Position numbers and translations under genes: made by a program | Shown: positions 12,116 to 21,347 of the stretch, in pieces | How positions within the stretch are numbered: the first letter of the stretch is position 1 | Layout: the number at the start of each line of letters is the position of its first letter | DNA from: Cavenderia fasciculata | Taxonomy: Eukaryota > Evosea > Eumycetozoa > Acytosteliales > Cavenderiaceae | NCBI RefSeq assembly: GCF_000203815.1 | Contig: NW_004457734.1 | Coordinates: 751,233-815,232 of the forward strand | Length of the DNA stretch: 64,000 nucleotides | Reading direction: 5' to 3' | Notes under the pieces: model-generated | Told to the model about the DNA's origin: nothing | The model's input: only the letters and a program-made list of their open reading frames with translations | Database searches by the model: none

Positions 12116-12436
12116 TTAGGAAGGAGGATGGTCGATTTTTTTTTTTTTAAGCATCTCATTTCGTGGCATCCACCTGTAGGGTGGAGCACTACTCTTTCGA
12201 TTGCGAAGTTTTATTGATTGAAGTCTTTGTTTGACCAGCAATGGGAACTGAGTTTCCAAAGAAGAAACAAGTCCAATCTGTTTTTTGGGGTGCCAAATGT
12301 CTGTTCTATTTCCATCCAAGCAAAAATGGCAAGTCTTGGTGGGAGCTATTAGTTCTATTTGTTCATCAATACGACGGGAAGCTTCTTTACCTGTTGAATC
12401 GAGGGGGGCTGAACGGTTCTGTGAGTTACGATCCAT
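12116..12436 (-). CDS. Repeat-2 ORF of unknown function
   Basis: The 106-residue frame starts MDRNSQNRSAPLDSTGKEAS, contains TCHFCLDGNRTDIWH and ends in the poly(A)-derived lysines. The copy at 60 kb keeps the same frame with about one change. The CxxC...H could be a zinc-binding remnant of a LINE ORF, but the match is weak. Conservation may reflect only the young age of the repeat. Confidence 0.35.
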   Translation of the reverse strand: MDRNSQNRSAPLDSTGKEASRRIDEQIELIAPTKTCHFCLDGNRTDIWHPKKQIGLVSSLETQFPLLVKQRLQSIKLRNRKSSAPPYRWMPRNEMLKKKKIDHPPS

Positions 12437-12573
12437 AGTTCTTTTGTTAGATTAGTGACCAGATCGTGACTCTTGGAGGGAGTGCCCAGTGTCACCATCC
12501 ATATGTATGTGTGTGTCGAGTAATGGTTGGTGGTTGTGTCTACACCATGATTATCTATCTTATATCGTTCTGT
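12137..12573 (-). mobile_element. LINE-like repeat 2, copy 1 (left part)
   Basis: Read on minus it ends in poly(A) (T-run 12136-12148). It is nearly identical to 60083-60508. Its 3' region shares an AAGTTTTATTRATT...TTGACCAGCAA core with the 3' UTR of the LINE at 9318, so the two are related families. The homology to the 60-kb copy stops exactly at 12573, where a 28-bp terminal repeat begins. Confidence 0.7.
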
Positions 12574-12601
12574 CACAGGAAAAATTTCGTCATGTACGAT
12601 T
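12574..12601 (+). repeat. 28-bp terminal repeat, copy 2
   Basis: Same 28-mer as the left arm at 10841 apart from one base, followed by the same spacer start (CATACTTAGAGATTTTTAAA). It sits exactly where the repeat-2 homology breaks. Confidence 0.75.
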
Positions 12602-12669
12602 CATACTTAGAGATTTTTAAAAGTTTTTCCAGCTCAGAAAGTCACCTCAAATAATGAATGAATAAAGAC

Positions 12670-12859
12670 TATAGTTTGTGAATACAGTAGTAAAACAGTA
12701 TCGAAACAATAGGAATTATAATTAATAGGTGGAATTTAATTATCATTACAACAAGTCGATACAGTTTGAAAACAGTATTCACATTACTATTACAATTGGA
12801 AATGAACATCATCAACATCTCATCAAAACATCAATCAACAACATAACAATACGAACAAC
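12670..12859 (+). mobile_element. LINE-like repeat 2, copy 1 (right part, inverted)
   Basis: The reverse complement of this stretch matches 60509-60690. For example TTAATAGGTGGAATTTAATT here corresponds to AATTAAATTCCACCTATTAA there. The two halves of the repeat are therefore in opposite orientations at this locus but contiguous at 60 kb. Confidence 0.7.
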
Positions 12860-12887
12860 CACAGGAAAAATTTCGTCATGTACGATT
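12860..12887 (+). repeat. 28-bp terminal repeat, copy 3
   Basis: Identical to the copy at 12574 over 28 bases and in the same orientation. It abuts the inverted half of repeat 2 on its left and the orphan ORF 12952-13569 on its right. Confidence 0.75.
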
Positions 12888-12951
12888 TTTCTTTTTTATA
12901 TTATTTTATTCAAAATGATATAAATATTATTTTCTATTACTTGTATAAAGA

Positions 12952-13569
12952 ATGACAGAAATAAGAAGAGAAATATCTGACCTACCAGTTATAAAAAGAA
13001 AAAGAAAGAGTTTACAGATTAAATATACAGGAAGGAATTTCTCAAGAGAAGAGGTAGTATTGAGAGCACAAGCACTATCTGATGCTTTAGAAAGAAGAGG
13101 TAGAGGTTTAATTAGTGTATTACTTCCTTTCGGAACTAATAATGAAACTAAATGGAGACCAGGAAAGTTTACCAACTTTGGTGATCCAGTTGACTTGTTC
13201 AATCCTGATGAATACGATGGAGATCCTGTGGAAGAGCCTCCTTACTTTGGTGCTATTCTTTTTTATATTTTACCAGAGACAGATATAGGTTTAAGAGCAG
13301 GAGGGTATGGATACAGGAATGATTGCTTTTATAATGCAATGATCAGTATCTATCCAAAAATCAATAAAGTCTATCTAACACCAGAATCATTAAAAGAAGA
13401 AATAGGTATAGAAAGAGATGATCTTGTGCCATTGGACAAGATGAGCAGAATTGAATCAAAACTGCCACCACATATCAAGATATCAATAAGTGGTGATCAC
13501 GTTTATACATCAACTAGAGGGAATGTAAAACATAACATTAAAATAGTACTTAAGTTAATAATTAATTAA
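12952..13569 (+). CDS. Orphan ORF next to a terminal repeat; possibly carried by an element
   Basis: A 205-codon uninterrupted frame of normal composition that is not low complexity. It is basic at the N-terminus (IRREISDLPVIKRKRKSLQI). A middle part contains YGYRNDCFYNAMISIYP, and the end contains IKISISGDHVYTSTRG. I do not recognise the family securely. The ND-C-Y-N and SGD-Y-S patterns faintly recall proteins of large virus-like elements (Polinton/Maverick kin), but this is a guess. The location 65 bases inside a 28-bp terminal repeat suggests it belongs to that element. It has no intron and no matching right-hand terminal repeat downstream, so any element is incomplete. Confidence 0.5.
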   Translation: MTEIRREISDLPVIKRKRKSLQIKYTGRNFSREEVVLRAQALSDALERRGRGLISVLLPFGTNNETKWRPGKFTNFGDPVDLFNPDEYDGDPVEEPPYFGAILFYILPETDIGLRAGGYGYRNDCFYNAMISIYPKINKVYLTPESLKEEIGIERDDLVPLDKMSRIESKLPPHIKISISGDHVYTSTRGNVKHNIKIVLKLIIN

Positions 13570-14375
13570 TTGATTCTAACAATAAAATTGGGTATCATCA
13601 TCAACAATAATTATCTTATCAGGGAAATGTTCAAATACCAAAATTGAATAGAAGTGTTCTATTTATTTTTTGAACAATTATTTGGCAATAGTAATAACAC
13701 ATACTAGTCAGTCAACCAAATCAATCAAAATAAATAACATTTAACAATTGTTGTTAAAAATACAATGATGATAAAACCACAACGCATGGTGTTGTATTAT
13801 GTGAACAAAAAGCAATAGTAAATAGTAACACTTAAAACTGTGAATGAAATTTCATTCCATGTAGGGTGTAGTATTAGATGTTGAAATTTTGCCATTTGGA
13901 TTGGATGTATTAACATCAATGGATTGTTGTTATTACCGTCATTTATATTGGGTGGTTATATATATATAGAGAGAGAGAGAGAGATACTTTAAAGGTAGAG
14001 ATTGTAGTTTGTCATCTGAATGGGTTGGGTTGGTGCTTGCTTTTAAGTAAGTGAATGATATAAACCTTTGAGTTTCTAACCAATTTGCAAACCAATTTGC
14101 AATTCCTACCTCCCAAATATATTTATATATAAGTTTTTCAGACTGTTCACATTATCTTGGGGTCCCCTAACATGTACATAGTAGTATGTATAGAGGTTAG
14201 ATGAATGTGAGTGAGGAGTTGAATGTTGGTCTTTTTGGATTGGTTATGACAAAAGAGAAAGAGAGAGCGAGAAAGACCAACAAGTATTTAAGCGATCACT
14301 TTTCCATACTTTTAAAATCATTCTCTTTGTGTTTCCTAAACTTAACTATATAATAATCAACCAATAATTCAAATC
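13570..14375. other. Spacer and promoter of the small secreted-peptide gene
   Basis: No coding potential. It contains (TA)n/(GA)n at about 13960-13983 and an exact 12-bp tandem duplication ACCAATTTGCAA at 14079-14102. Otherwise it is AT-rich. Confidence 0.5.
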
Positions 14376-14510
14376 GTAAGTGGAATGAATGATCCCCAGA
14401 TAATAATATTCTATTATTATTATTATTTTAATTATTATTATATTTTCTAATTGGATTATTCTCTTTTTCTTCTTCTTCTTTTTCTTTTCTTTTTTTTTGG
14501 ATGACTGTAG
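14376..14510 (+). other. Probable 5' UTR intron of the small peptide gene
   Basis: GTAAGT at 14376 and a long pyrimidine tract ending in TAG at 14508-14510, immediately before the ATG at 14511, look like a leader intron of 135 bases. Inference from splice signals only. Confidence 0.45.
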
Positions 14511-14669
14511 ATGGAATTCAAGTATTGCATCCTTTTAATCTTAGTTTTGATTGCTTTTATTTGTATGATCAATCCTGCTGCTGCAGAGGCTGAAGCTGTC
14601 CTAACTTGTTGCTCATTCTGTCACCCAATGAATACGCCTTGTATGAACTCTTGCGACAGTGGATGCTAA
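14511..14669 (+). CDS. Small secreted cysteine-rich peptide (52 residues)
   Basis: The ORF starts at ATG 14511 right after a strong splice acceptor. A clear signal peptide is visible: MEFKY, then a hydrophobic core CILLILVLIAFICMI, then NPAAA. It is followed by EAEA and a mature part of about 23 residues with six cysteines spaced CC-x2-C-x6-C-x3-C-x3-C, the last being the C-terminal residue. No known family is recognised. The arrangement suits three disulfides in a tiny secreted peptide, either signal, inhibitor or defence. GC content is higher than the flanks, which supports real coding. The upstream ATG at 14501 is in another frame and would lie in the putative intron. Confidence 0.7.
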   Translation: MEFKYCILLILVLIAFICMINPAAAEAEAVLTCCSFCHPMNTPCMNSCDSGC

Positions 14670-15200
14670 AGCTATAGCTATAGTTTAAACATTTATCTAC
14701 CTCCATCAATGATTGTCAGCCAATCCATTAAAAATCAAGGTTGATCAAATACAAAAAAAACTAGCAACCATCAAGAAAGAATGAACTTTTAGTCATTCTC
14801 TTCAAGATCACCAATAAACCTAAAAAAAACTTTTTTTTACTTTTTGTTTTCCTTCTTTCCTCTTCTTTATTTATTCCTGGTTTTTTTACAAACCTCTTTA
14901 TTTTTCTTTTTTCCAATCTTTTATTTTCGTTCTATTCCCCCTACTTCCTCTATTTCTTTATTTTTGGTTTTTTTAAGAATAAAAATTGTAGAAATGAATA
15001 GAGTAAATTTTGGAACTTTTTCTTTTTTTTATTTTTTTCTTTTTTTTTCTAACTTTTTTTTTTACTCTATCTACTCTACTTACTCTATTAAACTAAAGAG
15101 AAATAATAATATAAAAATAATTGGTCATTATAGCACGCGCCGGAGGCAAAGTGCGTTACTTATTTAATTGTGCGTCAGCACACCATGTCCGAGCTGCTGC
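14670..15200. other. T-rich spacer
   Basis: Pyrimidine-dominated DNA with no credible gene. Only a short GC-richer patch at 15133-15200 (CACGCGCCGGAGGC) stands out, directly before the SINE-like element. Confidence 0.5.
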
Positions 15201-15240
15201 TTTGTTGCTTGTTCTAAAAATAAATTGGTTAAAGATATCG

Positions 15241-15275
<35 letters not shown>

Positions 15276-15733
15276 CACAGCACTATAGGCTGTAATATTG
15301 TGTTATATAATTATTCTATGTTATTATTATTTAGTAAATTATTATATTATTAATATTATTATTGATAGATGAAGAGAGAATAGAAGAAGATGATGGTGTT
15401 GACGCATATATGACACCCATCTTCTTCTAATTTTAGTACCATACTTGCGGTGAAACCTTATGCCTTGGGGGCTTCCAAGACCGACTGCCGCTCTCAACTC
15501 TCGCGCCGATTTACTCCCCATTGTGGACACTCGTCTTTACGTGTTGCATATTGTATTTGAGATGTCAGATGGCTTTCTATCGCGACGGCCCAGTAGGTCC
15601 TCCACTACCTTCCCGTTACTTGTTGCAGTCTGGCTACCCAATCTCCTACTGAGAAGGGGAAACTAACCCGGTCATCCTTCCGTGGGGGTGTCCTGTCTCT
15701 AGATCCCTAGAGTCGGATGGTTTTTCTCCTCAA
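15201..15733 (-). mobile_element. SINE-like/non-autonomous element, copy 1
   Basis: From 15201 to about 15385 it matches the LINE 3' UTR, including the internal T-run. From about 15400 to 15733 it carries a GC-rich head of about 330 bases not found in the LINE at 9318. The same two-part structure recurs at 61020-61794 with few differences. The distal 3' tail is missing here. It lies 180 bases upstream of tRNA-Asp and in the opposite orientation. Confidence 0.7.
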
Positions 15734-15788
15734 TCCCCCCAATTGTGGTCAAGTTAAACGTTGGCGCCAAAAGTAAAGTTCGAGGGCA

Positions 15789-15799
15789 GGATTCGAACC
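15789..15799 (-). promoter_or_regulatory. Extragenic B-box-like motif
   Basis: The minus strand reads GGTTCGAATCC, an exact match to the Pol III B-box consensus GGTTCGANNCC. The surrounding sequence does not fold into a convincing tRNA. It lies 115 bases upstream of tRNA-Asp. It could be a decayed tRNA or an extragenic B box of the type known near Dictyostelium tRNA genes. Confidence 0.45.
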
Positions 15800-15913
15800 T
15801 ATGACCTTTACGTTCCCGGGGTAGCACACTCCCGACTCATTTGCACGCCAAGCCCCGAGGATGGTCGACTGGGGGTTCAAATATCGTATTTTTCAAAATT
15901 AGACATCAAAAAT

Positions 15914-15985
15914 TCCCTTTTGGTCTAGTGGTGAGGATTTTCGCCTGTCACGCGAAAGGCCCGAGTTCAATTCTCGGAAGGGGAG
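15914..15985 (+). tRNA. tRNA-Asp (GTC)
   Basis: The 7-bp acceptor is TCCCTTT/AAGGGGA with one G-T pair. The D arm contains CTAGTGGTGAG. The anticodon arm TTCGC-CTGTCAC-GCGAA gives GTC. The T arm is CCGAG-TTCAATT-CTCGG, and the discriminator is G. There is no intron. A T6 terminator follows at 15987-15992. Length is 72. Confidence 0.95.
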
Positions 15986-15990
15986 ATTTT

Positions 15991-16112
15991 TTGCTGCTGT
16001 CGTTTGCTGCTGTCGTTTGCTGCTGTCGTTTGCTGCTGTCGTTTGCTGCTGTCGTTTGCTGCTGTCGTTTGCTGCTGTCGTTTGCTGCTGTCGTTTGCTG
16101 CTGTCGTTTGCT
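15991..16112. repeat. 13-bp minisatellite, nine copies
   Basis: The unit GCTGCTGTCGTTT is repeated about nine times almost perfectly, starting in the Pol III terminator of tRNA-Asp. The unit length is not a multiple of three, so all frames stay open on both strands; the apparent ORFs here are artefacts. Confidence 0.9.
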
Positions 16113-16191
16113 CTTTTTTTCAAAAAAAAAACGATGTGATTGAGTTTCATTAACCAAAAAAAATATTTGAAAGATTTATTATTTCAATGGA

Positions 16192-19100
16192 TTATTTATG
16201 TAATTTAATGGCCCTAGTAATTTTAGCAATTTGTAGGATGACTTCTTTATCGCTAGCAGTGATTGGTTTATCCTTGACGGTTGGAGATAATTTGGCCATG
16301 AGGTAAAAGAGTTGATCCAAACCAGATTCACCGACTGTAACGGCAGCGTCTCTAAACTGGGCAACCTTGTTGTACGTATCGCCGTCAAAGTGGTGTGGAG
16401 GCGGCGAGATTAAATTCTTAATCTCTGACTTTTTGCCCAATTGTTTGACGTGTTCGTTGATGGCGTCCCATCCAACATGAAGATGCTCAATGCAAAGCAA
16501 CTCTACATTTTTTTTGAAATCTCTAATGTGTTGACCGAGCTCGATACATTGTTTCAACGTTGTCACATCGCTAAACGATCTGATAATCTCTGTAAACGAA
16601 ATGTAAAGGTCTTTTAGGACACGTAATGAACGCATTCTAAGTTCAGAGAATTTGGTAATATCCATTGAATCGTCGCTCTTTGAAAGGTTACTGCTACTGC
16701 TACCACCATTCTTTGGTTCGGAATGTTGTTTGATTAAATCACCAACTACACCCTTTGATCCTTGTAGGGCAGATGAAGCAGATGGAGCAGATGATGCTTG
16801 TTGTTGTTGATTACCATTTCGAGTAAACTCTACAGCTGAAGAAGCTCTAATAGGTGGACGATGATTTAAAAGTGATTGAATTTGTGGAGTTGATGCATTC
16901 TTTGTTTTAATTGGAATTGGAATTGTCTTTTGTTGTTTTGTATAGTTTTGTTGTTGTTGTTGTTGTTGTTGTTCCTCTTCTTGTTCCTCCTCTTCTTCTT
17001 CTTCTTCCTCTGATGTTTCATAGTAATCTTCAACATCTTGTAAACTTGAAATATTTCGATTGGTTTTGTTGTTGTTGTTAGTATGGTTAGTATTAGTTGA
17101 TGTTGTAGAGGTTGGACTATGATGATTATTATTATTATATTGTACAAGATTTGATGGATGATAAGGAGAAGTATTTGGAGATGATTTTGGTGAACTCTTT
17201 GGAATTGGAGTAGAAGGACGTTGAATAAGTGCTGGAGTTGGTGGTCTATTACTATTGTTATTATTTAATCTATTGATTGGTTCTTTTGAATGATTAGTAG
17301 GAGTGATAAAGGATTGAGATGGAGTGGATATTGTTACAGATCGTTGAGGAATGGTTTCAGAACGTGGTGTTTCAGATATGGATACATCGGTCATGGCACG
17401 TTGCATTTTGTTGACAATGGGCACTTCAGTGTCGGTTGAACGTGCCAACATGTTTCTGGGAGGTGGGACGGGCTTTTGAGCGGGCGTCTTTTGGGTGGCG
17501 GCAGCAGTTGGCTGCTCTGGCTTGCCTGGTGTGGGAGGCAACTTGCGACCAAAGTTAGGGTTATTTGATACGAGCAGTGGTGCAGGTTGATGTGCGAGGA
17601 AGGAGGCGGGTTGTGGTGACGAGCTGTACAAGGCAGAGTGGCCACTACTACCAGATCCCAAACCCGACAAGAACGAGCCACTTCCACCAGTCTGCTCAGT
17701 CTGAGACATTTTAATCACCTCTTCAGCCTTTTTCTCCAAAAACGATTCGATCGCTTCAAATGAGGGACGCTTGGTGTGGTCACGATGCAAACAAGACTCT
17801 ATTAACTTTCTCATTTCAACATCGGTGATTTCAGAGGGGATTGCTGGTGGCAATGCCTCTTCACGCACACGAGCCAGCTCCAAGTAACCCAACTCGTCAT
17901 ACTCTTGGTATGGTCGTTTGCCCGAGAGAATCTCAATCAAACATGCTCCATAGCTCCAAACATCGGCTGCTCTCGAAAACTTCTTTTGTGTAAACACTTC
18001 GGGTGACATGTATAAAAATGATCCCTCTACCGTTGCTCCATAAAAACTTCTTGTACTTGTAGTTGCTAAACCAAAATCTGCCAATTTAATACAAACTGGT
18101 GCTTGTAATGATAATGATACAACCTAAACCAAAAAGGAAAAAGAAACAATTAATAATTTAATAAAATAAATCTTTGATTTGTTTTTGTTTCATACCAAAA
18201 AATTTTGAGGTTTTAAATCTAAATGTAAGATTTCACTTCTATGTAAAAATGCCATACCTTTGGCAATATCATAAGCCATCTTTAATCTTAGCTCTGGTGT
18301 AAATGGATAATTTATATGATCTGATAAATATTTATCTAAACTACCACCTTCAACAAACTACACAAAAAAAAAAAGGAAATAAAATTAATATTGTAATTTT
18401 GATTTTTTGATTTTCTTTTTGTCCATACTTCTAAAACTAAACATTTTGGAGAAACACAAAAACCAACAAAATGAACAATATTTGGATGATGTAATAATTC
18501 TTTGTGCATTTCCAATTCCTTTTCAAATTCAGAACCATCAGACATTTCAGAGATGACTTTGACAGCAACCGATAGACCTCTCCATTTGCTCTTGTAGATG
18601 GCACCATAACCACCACCTCCAATGACATTGCCAATATCCAGCTCTTTATAGTCGAGTACTTGTGACATTTTGGAATCAATCTTGATCGACAAGAGATGAC
18701 GTCCACTGTTGGCAATGTCCATGGCAACGAGCTCACGAACCTTGGTAGTGCACAACACCACCATCTCTACTTGAATGTCCAATGCTGAATTCTTTTTAAT
18801 GGTTCCAGACGATGGAGTAAACGTCAATTTTATATTATTAGAGTGTACTGGGATATTAGAGATACTGTATGATACTTTGGATGACCCCTTGTTACTCATT
18901 CTAAATTTATCCTTTAATATAACTCCAACTTTACATTTTTCACCTTCTTTAAATCCAAAATCAATATGATATTTTGAAAAATGTATTTGTGATTTATCAT
19001 TTTCTAAAGAAAAAAAAAAGAAAAAAAGAAAGAGTAAAAAAAGGTTAGAAAATGATGATTAATGTTGATCTTTTAGAAATCTCTTTCTTTTTCTTCTTAC

Positions 19101-19724
19101 CAGTTGGATAAATTGAATGCCTTGCTCTATATTGTGCTTTGGTTCTATCTTCGATGGATTGTTCCAACATTAAAAGTTTTAATTGTTCATTTTCTCTACC
19201 TTCTAAATCTCCATTACATCCCCTAAAGTTAATTAATTTATCATAATAAAAAATGGTTATGTTAGTTTGATTGGATGATTGATATTATCGGAATGAATCG
19301 GAAGTTTTAAAAAAAATTAAAACTTGTTGTTGTTGGATGTTGGATTGATGTTCTTTTTTGTGAAAAGCCCGCACTACTCCTCTCTCCTCTACTTTAGGTA
19401 TTTTAAAATTCCCGCCCCGCTATGCTCGCTCTTTCGCTTTGCCAAAATAAGATATTTTCTGGAAGATTTTTGTATCCAAAAAAAAAAAAAAAACCAAAGA
19501 GCCTCTTCTCTCGTGTGTTTGCTTCTTTTTTTTTAAAAATAGATAAAGTAGACTGTTGTCTTTGCTTTACTTTGCTGCTAATGAATGAATGAATGAATGA
19601 TGTGTATATTTGCATACCTTTTTAAAAGTTGATATAATACTTCATTATCTCTTTCATGATCTACGTCACTTGGGTTATACCATTTATCCCATTCTTCATC
19701 ACCACCTGTTGAAATTGAGATCAT
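16192..19724 (-). CDS. TKL-type protein kinase (non-RD catalytic loop)
   Basis: complement(join(16192..18123, 18196..18357, 18429..19003, 19101..19222, 19618..19724)), about 965 residues. The start [12 protein letters not shown] lies in exon 1. Residues of about 80-190 ([20 protein letters not shown] onward) look like a beta-sandwich domain of MSP or Ig type. The kinase domain spans about 200-455: [16 protein letters not shown] glycine loop, VAVKVI lysine, catalytic loop [14 protein letters not shown], and MSPEVF with DVWSYG. The R of HRD is L, so this is a non-RD kinase. A long S/P/N/Q-rich linker with an E-run and a Q-run follows. The C-terminus of about 150 residues is helical ([19 protein letters not shown]) and is probably a protein-interaction module. 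TKL assignment is from motifs. Confidence 0.85.
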
Positions 19725-21347
19725 TTCTCCTTCTTTCTCTCTCTGTCGGGTGTGTTTGTTTGTTTGTGTGTCTGTCGATAGTAGTACTTGTTGTTAAATA
19801 CTAAATAGCTCGCTAGCTAACTGTTTGTTGGGTGGGGTATACTGTATATCTACAACTAGAGATACACAGTTGAACTAAAGTAATGACTACTTTTTTGGTG
19901 GGTTGTCGTCGTCGTCGTCGATGATAAGTCGTATCGTATCAATCGTTTCGTTTTCGAAATAAATAAATAAATAAATATAAACTATGGTTTGTTGTTGTTG
20001 TTGTAAATGATTCTTTCTTCTTTTGATATTATTAATATTATTAAGTATTGCTAATGTGTGTTTTATCTTCTGCTGCCACTATTTTAATTTAAGTTAAAGA
20101 TGGGGTATAATAATAATAATGATATGACAGATATTCTTCTTATTTGCAATGAGTATGAATGAATGATGAATTTAAAAGAAAAGGAAGAAGAAGAAGAAGT
20201 AGGAAGAGATAAAATGTAATGTAAGAAAGAGAGAGACACTATGAATATAATAAATGATTTTTATGATAATTTAAAAACTATGAAGCGACCCTTTGCGTTG
20301 TTGTGGGTGTGATGAGGAGATCGATTTGTTTGTTGCAAAGCCGCCGCAAAAAAAAGTTCGAGTTTGCGCTCTTTTGCGGTTTTTCAAAGTGCAATTGCCT
20401 TTTTGTTTTTCGCAAATCTAGCCACTACGATTATTGTTGTGGATGGGTTGTGGTGGTGCTGAATTTGGGTTCTTCTTCTCTTATGTTGTTGTTGTTGATC
20501 TTTATTTATGCTATCTAAAACTAACCAAACAAACAATCAAAAACAAACAAATATAAATATATATATATTATTATTATTATTTAGTAGTTATGAATTATTA
20601 AAATGTGATAAATAATAATATAGATGGGATGGATGTGGATGCGTTAATAATAATATATAAAAAGAGTAGTTTGTGTAGTGTGTGTTGTTTGTGTGTGAAG
20701 TGATAGATAGATAGATGGATAGATAGAACCAAGCCAACATAAAGAAGAATAGTGGGTGGGTGATTTGTGATGTTGTACTGGAGAGAGACGACGAGATTGC
20801 TCTAACAAAAGTACACTAATTTTAAAAAAATGTGTGGGTATCCTCGATCGTGCTGAAATATAGGCAAATCGCGCCGATCAGGTTGTGTGGTAGATATTTG
20901 CGTGGGTGCCCACAATTGCCTTGATCAAGATCTCTAAGCGAAAAAATTAAAAAATAAAAGGAGAGGAGGTCTTTGGTGGAAAGTGGAGTGAGACTCCTCT
21001 CGCTTTTGGGTTTTTTGTTTCACGGTTGTGAGGTGGTGGCCACGAGGAAACAAACCAGGACATGCACGAGTAAACCATGGTTTAAAACGACTGATCATCA
21101 TCATCTCCATTGTCCATGTCATGTCATGGGGTACTGGGGGTATTACTTGCAAGTACCTCCTCAGTTGTTCTTTTTTTGGAGCGCCATTGTAAAATCGAAA
21201 AAAAGACACAGATTATAGATCAGATAAAAAAAAAAGTCTTTTTATGAGGTGCCAAAACACAAAAATGGCACATTATAATGTGGAATGTTCACTTCACATT
21301 TAAATGTGTCCTTGGAAATAAATAATTTAAATAAATTATTAATTTTT
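19725..21347. other. Intergenic promoter region, no gene seen
   Basis: Upstream of the kinase gene. It holds microsatellites (GTC at 19906, GATA-like at 20703) and low-complexity DNA. Short ORFs at 20303-20518 and 20934-21218 lack protein-like composition. A GC-richer stretch at 20850-20930 is unexplained. Confidence 0.5.

Noticed and set aside
12355-12576. Minus ORF overlapping the repeat-2 frame
   Set aside because: Overlaps in another frame and is not preserved in the copy at 60 kb.
10841-12887. A single intact transposon from the terminal repeat at 10841 to that at 12860
   Set aside because: Repeats face the wrong way and repeat 2 lies inside; the interior has no transposase.
15460-15666. 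Plus-strand ORF shared by the two SINE-like copies (ends LLLRRGN)
   Set aside because: It lies in the GC-rich head, antisense to the element; conservation reflects repeat identity, with no start context or family match.
15785-15855. Possible minus-strand tRNA containing GGTTCGAATCC
   Set aside because: Only part of a T arm pairs; no anticodon stem or D arm could be folded, so I list only the B-box motif.
15841-16157. ORFs on both strands with KRQQQTTAAND or CCRLLLSFAAV repeats
   Set aside because: They are produced by the 13-bp minisatellite and tRNA-Asp; a repeat unit not divisible by three keeps all frames open.
20934-21218. Overlapping 81-91-codon ORFs on both strands
   Set aside because: No homology, no splice context, and low-complexity composition in a promoter region.
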